The notes beneath the pieces are model-generated. The model worked only from the letters and a program-made list of their open reading frames with translations, was not told the origin of the DNA and searched no databases. This document shows, in pieces, positions 34,929 to 42,789 of a stretch of 44,389 nt of DNA. Source of the DNA: Acidobacteriota bacterium (GTDB taxonomy: Bacteria; Acidobacteriota; Blastocatellia; Pyrinomonadales; Pyrinomonadaceae); NCBI GenBank assembly GCA_018269075.1, contig JAFDVJ010000012.1, positions 8,105 to 52,493 on the forward strand. The letters are read 5' to 3'. Every line of letters begins with the position of its first letter. Position 1 is the stretch's first letter. Made by a program: the position numbers and the translations under genes.

Positions 34929-35654
34929 ATGAAAAACACATCCGGAATTATTGCCCTGCTGCTCGTCGCCGCGCTCGGCTTCGGCTGTTCGGCGTTCGGC
35001 GACGATTACGATCACCTGCAGTCGGTCGCGCAGAGCGGCGAGCTGATCTGCGTCGTCAGGGCGCGCTATTCGGCCGAGCTCAAAGTGCGCCGGCCGCTCA
35101 CCAAAGCCGAGCTTTTCCTGCACGGTTTTCCCTACAAATCCGAAGAGTTTCCGGAGCTGACGGTGCGCGGCTGCGATTCGCTGAACGACAAGTTGATGAC
35201 GCTGTCGGCCGACGACGGCGCTTATCTGATGTTCGAGAACGAGGGCCGGTTCGAGATCAGAAAACTCGATTCGGTCGATGGCGTGCTCTCGAACGACGCG
35301 CCGTGGTTCGTCGGCGAGGACGGGCGGACGAACATTGTGGCGGGCGAAAAGATCGCTTTCAAAACGAAACTGCCGTCGGGCTTTATCGCGAATTCGCCGG
35401 ACTGGAAAACGATCGTCACCGAGGGCGAAAATCTGGTCGAGCGGAATCTGATCTCGCTTTACGTGGTCGATACCGAAACCGGCGTCGCGCAGAAAAGATA
35501 CGTCCGCCGCGCCGACTATCTTTTTATGCTCGACCAGACGCACGGCAGCGCGTGGATCGGCCGGCATTTCGGCTGGGTGCCGGCCGCCGACGGCCGTTTC
35601 CGGCTCGTTTATCCGGTGCTCGAAAAAATCGATGAAAAATCAGGAGATAAATAA
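34929..35654 (+). CDS. Predicted lipoprotein
   Basis: 241 residues. Signal peptide with lipobox LGFGC (Cys at about 20) followed by SAFGDD. The mature protein is mostly beta with no recognised domain (LICVVRARYSAELKVRRPLT, YVRRADYLFMLDQTHGSAWI). No clear Shine-Dalgarno; preceded by 140 bp containing a hairpin, so it may have its own transcript or be read through from the upstream gene. Confidence 0.75.
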   Translation: MKNTSGIIALLLVAALGFGCSAFGDDYDHLQSVAQSGELICVVRARYSAELKVRRPLTKAELFLHGFPYKSEEFPELTVRGCDSLNDKLMTLSADDGAYLMFENEGRFEIRKLDSVDGVLSNDAPWFVGEDGRTNIVAGEKIAFKTKLPSGFIANSPDWKTIVTEGENLVERNLISLYVVDTETGVAQKRYVRRADYLFMLDQTHGSAWIGRHFGWVPAADGRFRLVYPVLEKIDEKSGDK

Positions 35655-35655
35655 A

Positions 35656-36219
35656 ATGAGAACATACGATGTCGCTTTACCGATCAAAAAACCGGTCGTT
35701 TTTCCGGCGCTCTGCGTGGTTTGCGAAGCGAAAAATCCGGACGACGCGATCGATTTGTCGATTCTCGGCGCCGATTCGCCGTCCTACCTGACGATGGCGG
35801 TCGACACGGCGCTCGCGCTCGACGTCGATCCGAAATATTACGGCACGAACACGATCAATCGAATCGCGGGCGTTCCGGCCTGCCGAAAATGCGCGTCGGG
35901 TCTGAAATGGTATCACCGCCGGCTCAAGTTCGGCTATTACACGGCCTGGATTCCGGGTCTGCTGGCGGTCCTTCTGCTGCCCGGGCCGATCGTTCTGAAG
36001 GTCGTCCTGATGATCGCCTGCGTGATCGCGCCGGGCATTCTGACGCTCGTTTTCCCGCCGTCGTTCGGCGCGACCTTTTTCAACGGGACGGCGAATTTCG
36101 AATTCAGATCGAAGACGGTCGCCGACGAGTTTCTGCGTCTGAATTCCGACGCCGTTCCGAAAGCCGACGCCCGGACGAAACCGGCCGCCGCGCTGGCGAA
36201 CCCGGAAAACAACAAATAA
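35656..36219 (+). CDS. Membrane protein with paired CxxC motifs
   Basis: 187 residues from the ATG at 35656, which has AGGAG 8 nt upstream and begins 1 bp after the previous stop; an in-frame ATG at 35632 would overlap the previous gene and lacks a site. A cytoplasmic N-terminal part has CVVCEA (about 20-24) and CRKC (about 76-79), a likely zinc-ribbon-like pair. Two hydrophobic segments follow (about 95-140; GLLAVLLLPGPIVLKVVLMI). No function assigned. Confidence 0.75.
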   Translation: MRTYDVALPIKKPVVFPALCVVCEAKNPDDAIDLSILGADSPSYLTMAVDTALALDVDPKYYGTNTINRIAGVPACRKCASGLKWYHRRLKFGYYTAWIPGLLAVLLLPGPIVLKVVLMIACVIAPGILTLVFPPSFGATFFNGTANFEFRSKTVADEFLRLNSDAVPKADARTKPAAALANPENNK

Positions 36220-36236
36220 CAAAAATCGGGAGAAAA

Positions 36237-36635
36237 ATGATGATGACAAAATCGAAAATACACGCGGGCATTATTTTGCTGACGCTCGCCGCGGCCCTGT
36301 TTTTTGCCGGCTGCTCGAAGCCGGCCGCGAACGCGCCGGCCGGTCCGGCCGTCGATCCGCGAATCGTCGGAAGCTGGAAACAGACGGATGAGAAGATCAC
36401 GAGCGTCGAGACTTTTTCGGCCGACGGCGGTTACAAACTGACCTCGCCGATCAACCCGACGGTCTATACTGGCAAGTTCGAGATCAAAAACGGCGAGCTG
36501 ACGATCCGCGTGCTGGACGCCACCGGCCGGGAAATGTTTACCAACAAATACCGGCTCGCGGCGCTGACCGACGATGCGATGACGCTCGAACAGCCGAGCG
36601 GAGTAAAATCCTTTTACCGCAAACAAAATCAATGA
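36237..36635 (+). CDS. Predicted lipoprotein
   Basis: 132 residues from the first of three consecutive in-frame ATGs (36237, 36240, 36243); GGGAG just upstream. Lipobox FFAGC (Cys at about 24). The mature part is a small beta-rich domain with IVGSWKQTDEKITSVETFSA and ENG-type turns, resembling lipocalin-like or "SWK" stress lipoproteins; this is weak. It overlaps the next gene by 4 bp (ATGA), a sign of translational coupling. Confidence 0.8.
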   Translation: MMMTKSKIHAGIILLTLAAALFFAGCSKPAANAPAGPAVDPRIVGSWKQTDEKITSVETFSADGGYKLTSPINPTVYTGKFEIKNGELTIRVLDATGREMFTNKYRLAALTDDAMTLEQPSGVKSFYRKQNQ

Positions 36636-37435
36636 ACCGGACCAATTCGCTCAACTTTTCGATCGCGCTCCTGATTTTGGCGCTGATCGCGCTCGGCTGC
36701 ACCGGAAAAAACATCGACGCCGACGACCGCGACGCGCCGAAGGTCGAACGCGGCCGGCTCAAATTCGCGAAAAGCGTCAAATATCTGAACATCGGCGACG
36801 AGCCCGTTTCGCGCGACGTCAAGCAGTATTTTTTCGTCGACGGAAAACCTTGGGCGCCCGTCAACGACCCGCAGCTCGCCGGCCGGATCAACTGGTGCGA
36901 CACGAGCCCGAACCCGGCGGTCGAGATCCTTCGCTGTTTCGCCGACGCGACCGAAAGCTATCGAACGACCTACGTCCTGCGGATAAAGGACGGCCGACCC
37001 GACGTTTTGCGGATCGACGAGGGCCTGCCGAGCGTCTGGATCGACGACGACGGCCGCTGGTCGCTTTTCGGAAAACAGCTCGTCAACGTCGAAACCGGCG
37101 AGAAGATCGATCTCAAAGTGATCCCGGTCGCCCGCGAAAACGACGACACGATTCCCGTCAATTTCGTGATCGGCGTCGCGCCCGATAAAAAAACGATCGT
37201 CGCTTTGAAAGGCCGGGCGGCGGAAAAGAAGGGCGGCGAGGACGTTGTGACCATCCGCGTTTTCGACGTCGAAAACGGCACCGCCGCCAACCGGACGGTG
37301 AGCCTCGCGAAAAACCCGTGGCTGCTCGATGAGAGCGAGCGGGTCGACGATATTCAGCCGCCGCCTTCGCCGTCGAAAAAAATCGTCTGGGAACGGGACG
37401 AACGCGGAAGATACCGGCCGGTCTTTCAAAAATGA
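36632..37435 (+). CDS. Predicted lipoprotein
   Basis: 267 residues. Lipobox LIALGC (Cys at about 23). The mature protein includes a Cys pair (WCDTSPNPAVEILRC, about 89-103) that could form a disulfide, and ENGTAANRTV; no family recognised. Shares an ATGA overlap with the previous lipoprotein gene, so the two are probably made together and may function as a pair. Confidence 0.8.
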   Translation: MNRTNSLNFSIALLILALIALGCTGKNIDADDRDAPKVERGRLKFAKSVKYLNIGDEPVSRDVKQYFFVDGKPWAPVNDPQLAGRINWCDTSPNPAVEILRCFADATESYRTTYVLRIKDGRPDVLRIDEGLPSVWIDDDGRWSLFGKQLVNVETGEKIDLKVIPVARENDDTIPVNFVIGVAPDKKTIVALKGRAAEKKGGEDVVTIRVFDVENGTAANRTVSLAKNPWLLDESERVDDIQPPPSPSKKIVWERDERGRYRPVFQK

Positions 37436-37511
37436 AGACCGGCGCGGGCAAAGGCATCAAGTTAAGAATAAGGCTGTAATGAGATTGAATCGGACCGAAA
37501 AAAAATAGCAT

Positions 37512-37602
37512 GCGGATGACGCGGATTCGGCGGATTTTCACGGATTCTTTTTTAAGATCAATAAATCCGTGTACATCCGCGTCATCCGCGTCATCCGCGG
37601 CC
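37512..37602. repeat. Imperfect inverted repeat of GCGGAT/ATCCGC units
   Basis: Left arm begins GCGGATGACGCGGATT and the right arm is its near complement, each about 35 bp with a few mismatches, around an A/T-rich loop. Occurs 3' of the lipoprotein genes, where it may act as a 3' stabiliser or terminator. The 37436-38168 gap otherwise contains a short minus-strand frame (37719-37856), two palindromes (37663-37689, 37692-37711), a hairpin near 37991-38020 and a promoter region. Confidence 0.6.
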
Positions 37603-37691
37603 TATTAACTCATTCATCATATTGAACTTTTTACTTTATTTCAGGCCGTTGTCCCGCACGAAGCCGCGCCGCCGGAAATCCGGCGCGGCCG

Positions 37692-37711
37692 AAAGAATCG
37701 ATCGATTCTTT
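37692..37711. promoter_or_regulatory. 20-bp perfect palindrome
   Basis: AAAGAATCGATCGATTCTTT without a spacer. It sits just past the stop codon of the small minus-strand frame. Could be a DNA-binding site or part of that gene's 3' hairpin, together with the GCCGCGCC hairpin at 37663-37689. Confidence 0.4.
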
Positions 37712-37718
37712 GAAAATA

Positions 37719-37856
37719 TCAGCTCAACAGCCAGTAAATGACGGCGAGAATCGAAACCAGACCGGCCCCGGTGTAATGATTGACGCGCCGGTTGACCCAG
37801 TTGTTGTATTTGACGATTTCGGCGTATTTTTTCCCGTCGGAAATTATTCTTTCCAT
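37719..37856 (-). CDS. Small membrane protein (45 aa)
   Basis: An ATG at 37856 opens a 45-codon frame (starts MERIISDGKKYAEIV) ending TGA at 37719-37721. The second half is a hydrophobic helix (GAGLVSILAVIYWLLS) preceded by NRRVNHYT, so a single-span protein with cytoplasmic N-terminus is expected. Third-position GC and codon use match real genes, and no other gene lies in the stretch. The ribosome-binding site is poor: purines sit immediately before the ATG. It is below most gene-finders' size limits. Confidence 0.6.
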   Translation of the reverse strand: MERIISDGKKYAEIVKYNNWVNRRVNHYTGAGLVSILAVIYWLLS

Positions 37857-38110
37857 CCCCTGCTCAGATCTCCCTGAAAACTTTCGACCCCTGCTCAAAC
37901 CAAATCCATTTCCATCTTACCTCAGCGGCGGCGCAAAAGTCTCCGCCCCGTTTTCGGCCGGTTCTCCGTAAATTCTCTGTTAACAAAGATTATGCCGTCG
38001 AAAAAAAATTTCGGCGGCATCCGGGGTCGCGATCCGCAGGCTTTGTTCGCCGGCGACCGAAGCCTTTTCCGTAAATTTTGCGATTCGATTCCGTTTTGGC
38101 CCGCTCGACG

Positions 38111-38139
38111 TTGAATCGGCCTTAAAAAAATATTATGTT
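38111..38139 (+). promoter_or_regulatory. Candidate promoter of the FAD/Kor operon
   Basis: TTGAAT (38111-38116, 4/6), 17-nt spacer and TATGTT (38134-38139, 4/6). The start would fall near 38146, inside the operator-like repeats. Confidence 0.35.
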
Positions 38140-38142
38140 TAG

Positions 38143-38168
38143 ACAATGACTATTGTGTCGATTGACAC
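38143..38168 (+). promoter_or_regulatory. Two overlapping inverted repeats at the FAD/Kor operon start
   Basis: ACAAT-GACT-ATTGT (38143-38156) and GTGTC-GATT-GACAC (38155-38168) share two bases and have centres 12 bp apart. They cover the predicted initiation region, as expected for a repressor or redox-sensor binding site. The cognate factor is not known. Confidence 0.4.
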
Positions 38169-38204
38169 TTGAATCTTCAACTAATTCATAAGGAATCAAA
38201 ACAA

Positions 38205-39998
38205 TTGAAACCGACCGACATCAAAGACCCTGAGTATTTTCATAAAGTGGTTGACTGCCAGTACGCCTGCCCGGCGCACACGCCGGTCCCCGAATATATA
38301 CGACTGATCGCGCAAGGGAAATATACGGAAGCCTATATGATCAACTGGGATTCCAACGTCTTTCCGGGCATTCTCGGCCGCACCTGCGACCGCCCGTGCG
38401 AGCCGGCCTGCCGGCGCGGGCGCGTCGAGCAGGAACCGGTCGCGATCTGCCGCTTAAAGCGCGTCGCCGCCGACAACAAGGACGAGGTCAAAAGCCGGAT
38501 GCCGCAGAGCCCGTTCGCGCCGAACGGCAAAAAAGTCGCGCTGATCGGCGGCGGCCCGGCAAGCCTGACGGTCGCCAGAGATCTGGCGCCGCTCGGCTAC
38601 GAGCTCCACCTGTTCGACGACCAGAAAAAAGGCGGCGGCTTTATGCGGAGCCAGATCCCGTCGTTCCGGCTGCCGGAAACCGTCCTCGACGAGGAGGTCG
38701 ACTACATTCTCGATCTCGGCATCCATACGTTTTTCGACACCTATGTTTCGAGCCTCAAGGAAGTGCTCGCCAAGGATTACGACGCCGTCTTTATCGGGAC
38801 GGGCGCGCCGCGCGGCAAAGACCTGCCGAAATTGCCCGGCCGCTGGGACACCGACGGCAAGAACATCCATATCGGCATCAACTGGCTCGCCTCGGTCGCC
38901 TTCGAGCACACGCAGTCGATCGGCCGCCGCGTGCTCGTGATCGGCGGCGGGAACACCGCGATGGACTGCTGCCGGACGTCGCGCCGGCTCGGTGGCGAGG
39001 ACGTCAAGGTCGTCGTCCGCTCGCCGTTCGCCGATATGAAGGCGTCGCCGTGGGAAAAGGAAGACGCGATGCACGAGGACATCCCGATCTTCGACAACCA
39101 CGTTCCGAAGACGTTCGTCGTCGAGGACGGCAAATTAAAGGGAATGACCTTCGAAAAGGTCAACGCAGTCTACGATAAAAACGGCCGGCGCTCGCTCGTC
39201 CCGACCGGCGAGCCGGACGTCTTTTTCGAGGCCGACGACGTGATCCTGGCGATCGGTCAGGACAACGCCTTCCCGTGGATCGAGCGCGACATCGACATCG
39301 AGTTCGGCGAATGGGAGATGCCGGTCGTCGACAAAACGACGTTCCAGACGACGAACCCGCGGGTCTTTATCGGCGGCGACGCGGCGTTCGGGCCGGAAAA
39401 CATCATCACGGCCGTCGCCCACGGCCATCAGGCGGCGGTTTCGATCCATCGCTTCTGCCAGAACGAGGACGTCCGCGACCGGCTCGCGCCGATGGTCAAC
39501 CTCCACAGCGCGAAGATGGGCATCCACGAATGGGCCTACGATTCGGAGATCTGGCACGACCCGCGCTACGTCGTGCCGCAGGCCGACAAGGCGGAAACGC
39601 TCCGCGACCGGAAAAAGGAAGTCGAGCTCGGTTTCGACCGGCTGACCGGCTTCAAGGAAGCCGAGCGCTGTCTGAACTGCGACGTCCAGACCGTTTTTTC
39701 GGAATCGAAATGCATCGAATGCGACGCCTGCGTCGACGTCTGCCCGACGTCCTGCATCACGTTCACGCCCAACGAAGACGACGAAAAAGCCCTGCGCGCC
39801 AAATTAAAAGTGCCGGCGCTCAACCCGAAGCAGGATTTGTACGTTTCCGACAGCCTGAAAACCGGCCGCATAATGGCCAAGGACGAAGACGTCTGTCTCC
39901 ACTGCGGCCTCTGCGCCGAACGCTGCCCGACCGCCGCGTGGGATATGCAGAAGTTTTTCTACAACGTGACGAAGACCTACACGGGCTGCGGGAAGTAA
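38205..39998 (+). CDS. GltD-like FAD/NAD(P) oxidoreductase with N- and C-terminal Fe-S domains
   Basis: About 597 residues. The frame is open from a TTG at 38169, but a TTG at 38205 has AAGGA 10 nt upstream and is the better start. N-terminal Fer4_20-type Fe-S domain (CQYACPAHTPVPEY at about 18; RTCDRPCEPACRRGRVEQEP), then an FAD Rossmann fold (ALIGGGPASLTVARDLAPLG), an NAD(P) fold (VLVIGGGNTAMDCCRTSRRL), GGDAAFGP at the FAD C-terminal site, and two [4Fe-4S] motifs (CIECDACVDVCP, CLHCGLCAERCP). Known relatives (glutamate synthase small subunit, NfnB, dihydropyrimidine dehydrogenase) pass electrons between NAD(P)H and Fe-S centres. Being upstream of korAB, it probably links ferredoxin from 2-oxoacid oxidation to NAD(P). 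Cytoplasmic. Confidence 0.9.
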   Translation: MKPTDIKDPEYFHKVVDCQYACPAHTPVPEYIRLIAQGKYTEAYMINWDSNVFPGILGRTCDRPCEPACRRGRVEQEPVAICRLKRVAADNKDEVKSRMPQSPFAPNGKKVALIGGGPASLTVARDLAPLGYELHLFDDQKKGGGFMRSQIPSFRLPETVLDEEVDYILDLGIHTFFDTYVSSLKEVLAKDYDAVFIGTGAPRGKDLPKLPGRWDTDGKNIHIGINWLASVAFEHTQSIGRRVLVIGGGNTAMDCCRTSRRLGGEDVKVVVRSPFADMKASPWEKEDAMHEDIPIFDNHVPKTFVVEDGKLKGMTFEKVNAVYDKNGRRSLVPTGEPDVFFEADDVILAIGQDNAFPWIERDIDIEFGEWEMPVVDKTTFQTTNPRVFIGGDAAFGPENIITAVAHGHQAAVSIHRFCQNEDVRDRLAPMVNLHSAKMGIHEWAYDSEIWHDPRYVVPQADKAETLRDRKKEVELGFDRLTGFKEAERCLNCDVQTVFSESKCIECDACVDVCPTSCITFTPNEDDEKALRAKLKVPALNPKQDLYVSDSLKTGRIMAKDEDVCLHCGLCAERCPTAAWDMQKFFYNVTKTYTGCGK

Positions 39999-40002
39999 AA
40001 CC

Positions 40003-40127
40003 GGAACGCCGTCATCCTGACGGCAATGAACGCGCAAGCGTTCAAAATCCGCGATTGTGTAAATTTTCCGGGATTTGACAGATTATTGACGCCGGAGCAG
40101 CGTCGGCCGTCAGGATGACGGCGTTCC
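40003..40127. repeat. Inverted-repeat element with 22-bp perfect arms and inner hairpins
   Basis: Arms 40003-40024 and 40106-40127 are perfect complements (GGAACGCCGTCATCCTGACG at the outer left). Inside are GAACGC-GCAA-GCGTTC (40028-40043) and GACGC...GCGTC (40089-40105), so single strand could fold like a cloverleaf. It sits 4 bp after the FAD oxidoreductase stop and ends at the first base of the duplicated korA start. No coding potential. Could be a MITE-like relic; also able to act as a terminator between cistrons. Confidence 0.7.
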
Positions 40128-40184
40128 AAACTAATGAACGACATAAAAACAAACGATTTTGTCATCAGATTCGCCAACGTCAAC
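40128..40184. repeat. 57-bp direct repeat, copy 1 (korA 5' relic)
   Basis: Identical to 40939-40995. It contains an ATG and the first 13 codons of KorA (NDIKTNDFVIRFANVN), then drifts away; the frame runs into a stop at about 40231. It is a non-functional copy. Confidence 0.85.
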
Positions 40185-40241
40185 AGAACGAGTTTGGCAA
40201 ACGAGGCGAAAGCCTTGCCGGGGGTGTGGTAAAATTTAGCA

Positions 40242-40574
40242 ATGATGAGTGTTTCAACATCGGAAATCAAACTGACGAAAACCGAAGGCGGCGTGCTGCG
40301 TATCGGCAATACGCGGGTATCGCTCGATTCGGTGATTATTGCCTTTAATCAGGGTTCGGCTCCCGAACAAATCGTCTACGATTACGACACTTTGACGTTG
40401 GCGGAAGTCTACGCGGCGATCAGCTATTATCTGCAAAACCGTGAAACGGTCGACGCTTATCTTGCTAAAAGGGCAAAACAAAACGAAACATTGCGCGAAG
40501 CGAACGAGGCGCGTTTCGGTCATCGCGATATTCGGGAAAGGCTTTTAGCTCGCCGTCCTGATCGAACGCTCTGA
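40242..40574 (+). CDS. DUF433 family protein, probable antitoxin
   Basis: 110 residues; ATG at 40242 or 40245. Matches the DUF433 pattern: GGVLRIGNTRVSLDSVIIAF (HTH-like), then GSAPEQIVYDYDTLTLAEVYAAISYYL and a helical tail. DUF433 proteins are antitoxin-type DNA binders paired with DUF5615 proteins. Start lies 8 bp from a TAAAAT, and no Shine-Dalgarno is visible, so a leaderless start is possible. The gene is more A/T-rich than its neighbours, suggesting recent arrival. Confidence 0.85.
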   Translation: MMSVSTSEIKLTKTEGGVLRIGNTRVSLDSVIIAFNQGSAPEQIVYDYDTLTLAEVYAAISYYLQNRETVDAYLAKRAKQNETLREANEARFGHRDIRERLLARRPDRTL

Positions 40575-40582
40575 TAAAAGCC

Positions 40583-40933
40583 ATGAAACTTCTCTCGGAT
40601 GAAGATTTCAATAATCGAATCGTACGCGGCCTGCTTCGTCGTTTCTCCTCATTGGATTTAGTTCGGGTACAGGACATCGGGATTGAGGGGAAATACGATA
40701 CAGAGGTTTTAGAACGGGCGGCGCAGGAAAATCGTCTGGTTTTGACTCACGATTTTGCGACGATGATCGGGTTTGCCTACGGCCGCATCGAAGACGGCCT
40801 GAAAATGCCCGGCGTGATCGCCGTCTCGCAGGATTTACCGGTCGGCGAAGCGATCGAAGAAATTTCAATGCTGATCGAATGCAGTCTTGAAAACGAATGG
40901 GAAAACCAGATCGTCTTTATCCCGTTAAAATAA
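40583..40933 (+). CDS. DUF5615 family PIN-like protein, probable toxin nuclease
   Basis: 116 residues, 8 bp after the DUF433 gene. Begins LLSDEDFNNRIVRGL, has RVQDIGIEGKYDTEVLERAA and VLTHDFATM, the acidic positions of PIN-like RNases (Mut7-C/DUF5615 group). Activity as an RNA nuclease is inferred from family. Its TAA ends 11 bp before the korA ATG, so it is now within the Kor transcript. Confidence 0.85.
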   Translation: MKLLSDEDFNNRIVRGLLRRFSSLDLVRVQDIGIEGKYDTEVLERAAQENRLVLTHDFATMIGFAYGRIEDGLKMPGVIAVSQDLPVGEAIEEISMLIECSLENEWENQIVFIPLK

Positions 40934-40938
40934 GATTT

Positions 40939-40995
40939 AAACTAATGAACGACATAAAAACAAACGATTTTGTCATCAGATTCGCCAACGTCAAC
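40939..40995. repeat. 57-bp direct repeat, copy 2 (functional korA start)
   Basis: Identical to 40128-40184, with the korA ATG at 40945. It brackets the toxin-antitoxin pair with copy 1, 754 bp apart (40185-40938). Confidence 0.85.
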
Positions 40996-42750
40996 GGGAC
41001 GGGCTCGGCGAGCGCGAACGCGCTTTTTACGAAGGCGATCTTTAAGATGGGCGTGCCCGTCACGCCGAAGAACATTTTTCCGTCGAACATTCAGGGTCTG
41101 CCGACGTGGTACGAGGTGCGCGTCAGCGAGCGCGGATTCTTAGGCCGCCGCGAGGGCATCGATTTTATGGTCTCGGTCAATCCGCAGAGTATGAAAAAGG
41201 ACATCGCCGACGTGCGTCCGGGCGGTTATTTTCTCTACGATTCGACCAAGCCGCTGCACGCCGATATGATCCGCGACGACATCAACTACATCGGCATCCC
41301 GCTGATGCAGCTCTCGAATTCGAACTACAGCGACCCGCGCCAGCGCCAGCTTTTTAAAAACATCATCTACGTCGGCGCGCTCGCCATATTTTTCGACATC
41401 GAATTCAAGGTGCTCGAAGAGCTGCTCGCCGTCCAGTTCAAGGGCAAGGAAAAGCTGATCGAGCCGAACATCAAGGCGCTGCAGCTCGGGATCGACTACG
41501 TCCGCGAGCATTTCGAACACCCGCTGCCGCTCCGCGTCGAGCGCCGCGACCTGCTCGGCGACGCGATTATGATGAGCGGCAATTCGGCCTGCGCGCTGGG
41601 CGCGATCTACGGCGGCGCGACCGTCGCCGCGTGGTATCCGATCACGCCGTCGACGTCGGTCGTCGACGCGTTTACGAAATACGCCGAAAAATACCGGATC
41701 GACAAGGAAACCGGCAAGCGAAACTTCGCGATCGTCCAGGCCGAGGACGAGCTGGCCGCGATCGGGATGGTGATCGGCGCGAACTGGAACGGCGCGCGCT
41801 CGTTCACCGCGACGAGCGGGCCGGGTCTTTCGCTGATGAACGAATTTCTCGGGCTCGCCTATTTCTCCGAGATCCCGACCGTCCTGATCGACGTCCAGCG
41901 GACCGGCCCGTCGACCGGGATGCCGACGCGCACGCAGCAGTCCGATCTGCTCGAAGCGGCCTACGCCGCGCACGGCGACACGAAACACGTTCTGCTTTTC
42001 CCGGCCTCGCCGCGCGAATGCTTTCTGATGACGGCCGAGGCCTTCGACCTCGCCGAAAAACTCCAGACGCCGGTGATCGTGATGACCGATCTCGACCTCG
42101 GGATGAACGAGCACGTTTCGCAGCCGCTGAAATGGGACGATAACCGCAAATACAATCGCGGCAAGGTTCTCGGTGCCGCCGAGCTCGACGCGATCGGCCG
42201 CTACGGCCGCTATCTCGACACCGACGGCGACGGCATTCCCTACCGGACGATCCCGGCGACGCACGCGACGAAGGGCGCGTTCGTCACCCGCGGCAGCTCG
42301 CGCGACGAATACGCCGCCTACACCGAGGACAGCGCCGCTTACGTCCGCAATATGGAGCGGCTCACGAAAAAATTCGAGACGGCCCGCGAAATGGTGCCCG
42401 CGCCGAAGTTCTTTCAGGACGGCAAAACGTCCGAAACCGGCGTGATCTTTTTCGGGACCTCGACCTACGCCGCCAAGGAAGCCTTTCAGATGCTGCGCGA
42501 CGACGGCTTCGCGATCGATGCGATGCGCCCGAAGGCGTTTCCGTTCGGCCGGGAGTTCGTCGATTTCGTCAACGATCACGAAAAGATCTTCGTCATCGAG
42601 CAGAACCGCGACGCGCAGTTCAGGAGCCTGATGCTGATCGAGCTCGGCCTCGACCCGAACAAGCTCGTCCCGGTCCTGAACTACGACGGGATGCCGATCA
42701 CGGCCGATTTTATTTACAACCAGATCAAGGAGAATCTGTCGGGGAAATAG
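40945..42750 (+). CDS. korA: 2-oxoacid:ferredoxin oxidoreductase, alpha subunit with fused gamma domain
   Basis: 601 residues from the ATG at 40945; an in-frame ATG at 40897 would read into the preceding toxin gene and is unlikely. The N-terminal about 190 residues are the gamma domain (FANVNGTGSASANALFTKAI, ...QGLPTWYEVRVSERG), and the rest is the alpha (TPP-pyrimidine) domain with the YPITPS motif (AAWYPITPSTSVVDAF), GARSFTATSGPGLSLM, and IFVIEQNRDAQFRS. It pairs with the beta subunit 39 bp downstream; together they oxidise a 2-oxoacid (2-oxoglutarate likely, pyruvate possible) with CoA and ferredoxin. This fused form is like the Mycobacterium KorA. Preceded by a duplication and a toxin-antitoxin pair. 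Cytoplasmic. Confidence 0.9.
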   Translation: MNDIKTNDFVIRFANVNGTGSASANALFTKAIFKMGVPVTPKNIFPSNIQGLPTWYEVRVSERGFLGRREGIDFMVSVNPQSMKKDIADVRPGGYFLYDSTKPLHADMIRDDINYIGIPLMQLSNSNYSDPRQRQLFKNIIYVGALAIFFDIEFKVLEELLAVQFKGKEKLIEPNIKALQLGIDYVREHFEHPLPLRVERRDLLGDAIMMSGNSACALGAIYGGATVAAWYPITPSTSVVDAFTKYAEKYRIDKETGKRNFAIVQAEDELAAIGMVIGANWNGARSFTATSGPGLSLMNEFLGLAYFSEIPTVLIDVQRTGPSTGMPTRTQQSDLLEAAYAAHGDTKHVLLFPASPRECFLMTAEAFDLAEKLQTPVIVMTDLDLGMNEHVSQPLKWDDNRKYNRGKVLGAAELDAIGRYGRYLDTDGDGIPYRTIPATHATKGAFVTRGSSRDEYAAYTEDSAAYVRNMERLTKKFETAREMVPAPKFFQDGKTSETGVIFFGTSTYAAKEAFQMLRDDGFAIDAMRPKAFPFGREFVDFVNDHEKIFVIEQNRDAQFRSLMLIELGLDPNKLVPVLNYDGMPITADFIYNQIKENLSGK

Positions 42751-42789
42751 TTCGGAGCGAAGAAGCCCAACCGATAAAAACAAAATCTT

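Noticed and set aside
35632..35655. Longer start of the CxxC membrane protein
   Set aside because: Overlaps the previous gene with no Shine-Dalgarno; the ATG at 35656 has a good AGGAG.
40128..40233. Small gene from the ATG in copy 1
   Set aside because: It is the korA 5' relic; similarity to KorA is lost after about 20 codons and it stops early.
40897..40944. Upstream in-frame extension of KorA
   Set aside because: Those codons lie within the toxin gene; the duplicated 57-bp segment shows the native start is the ATG at 40945.
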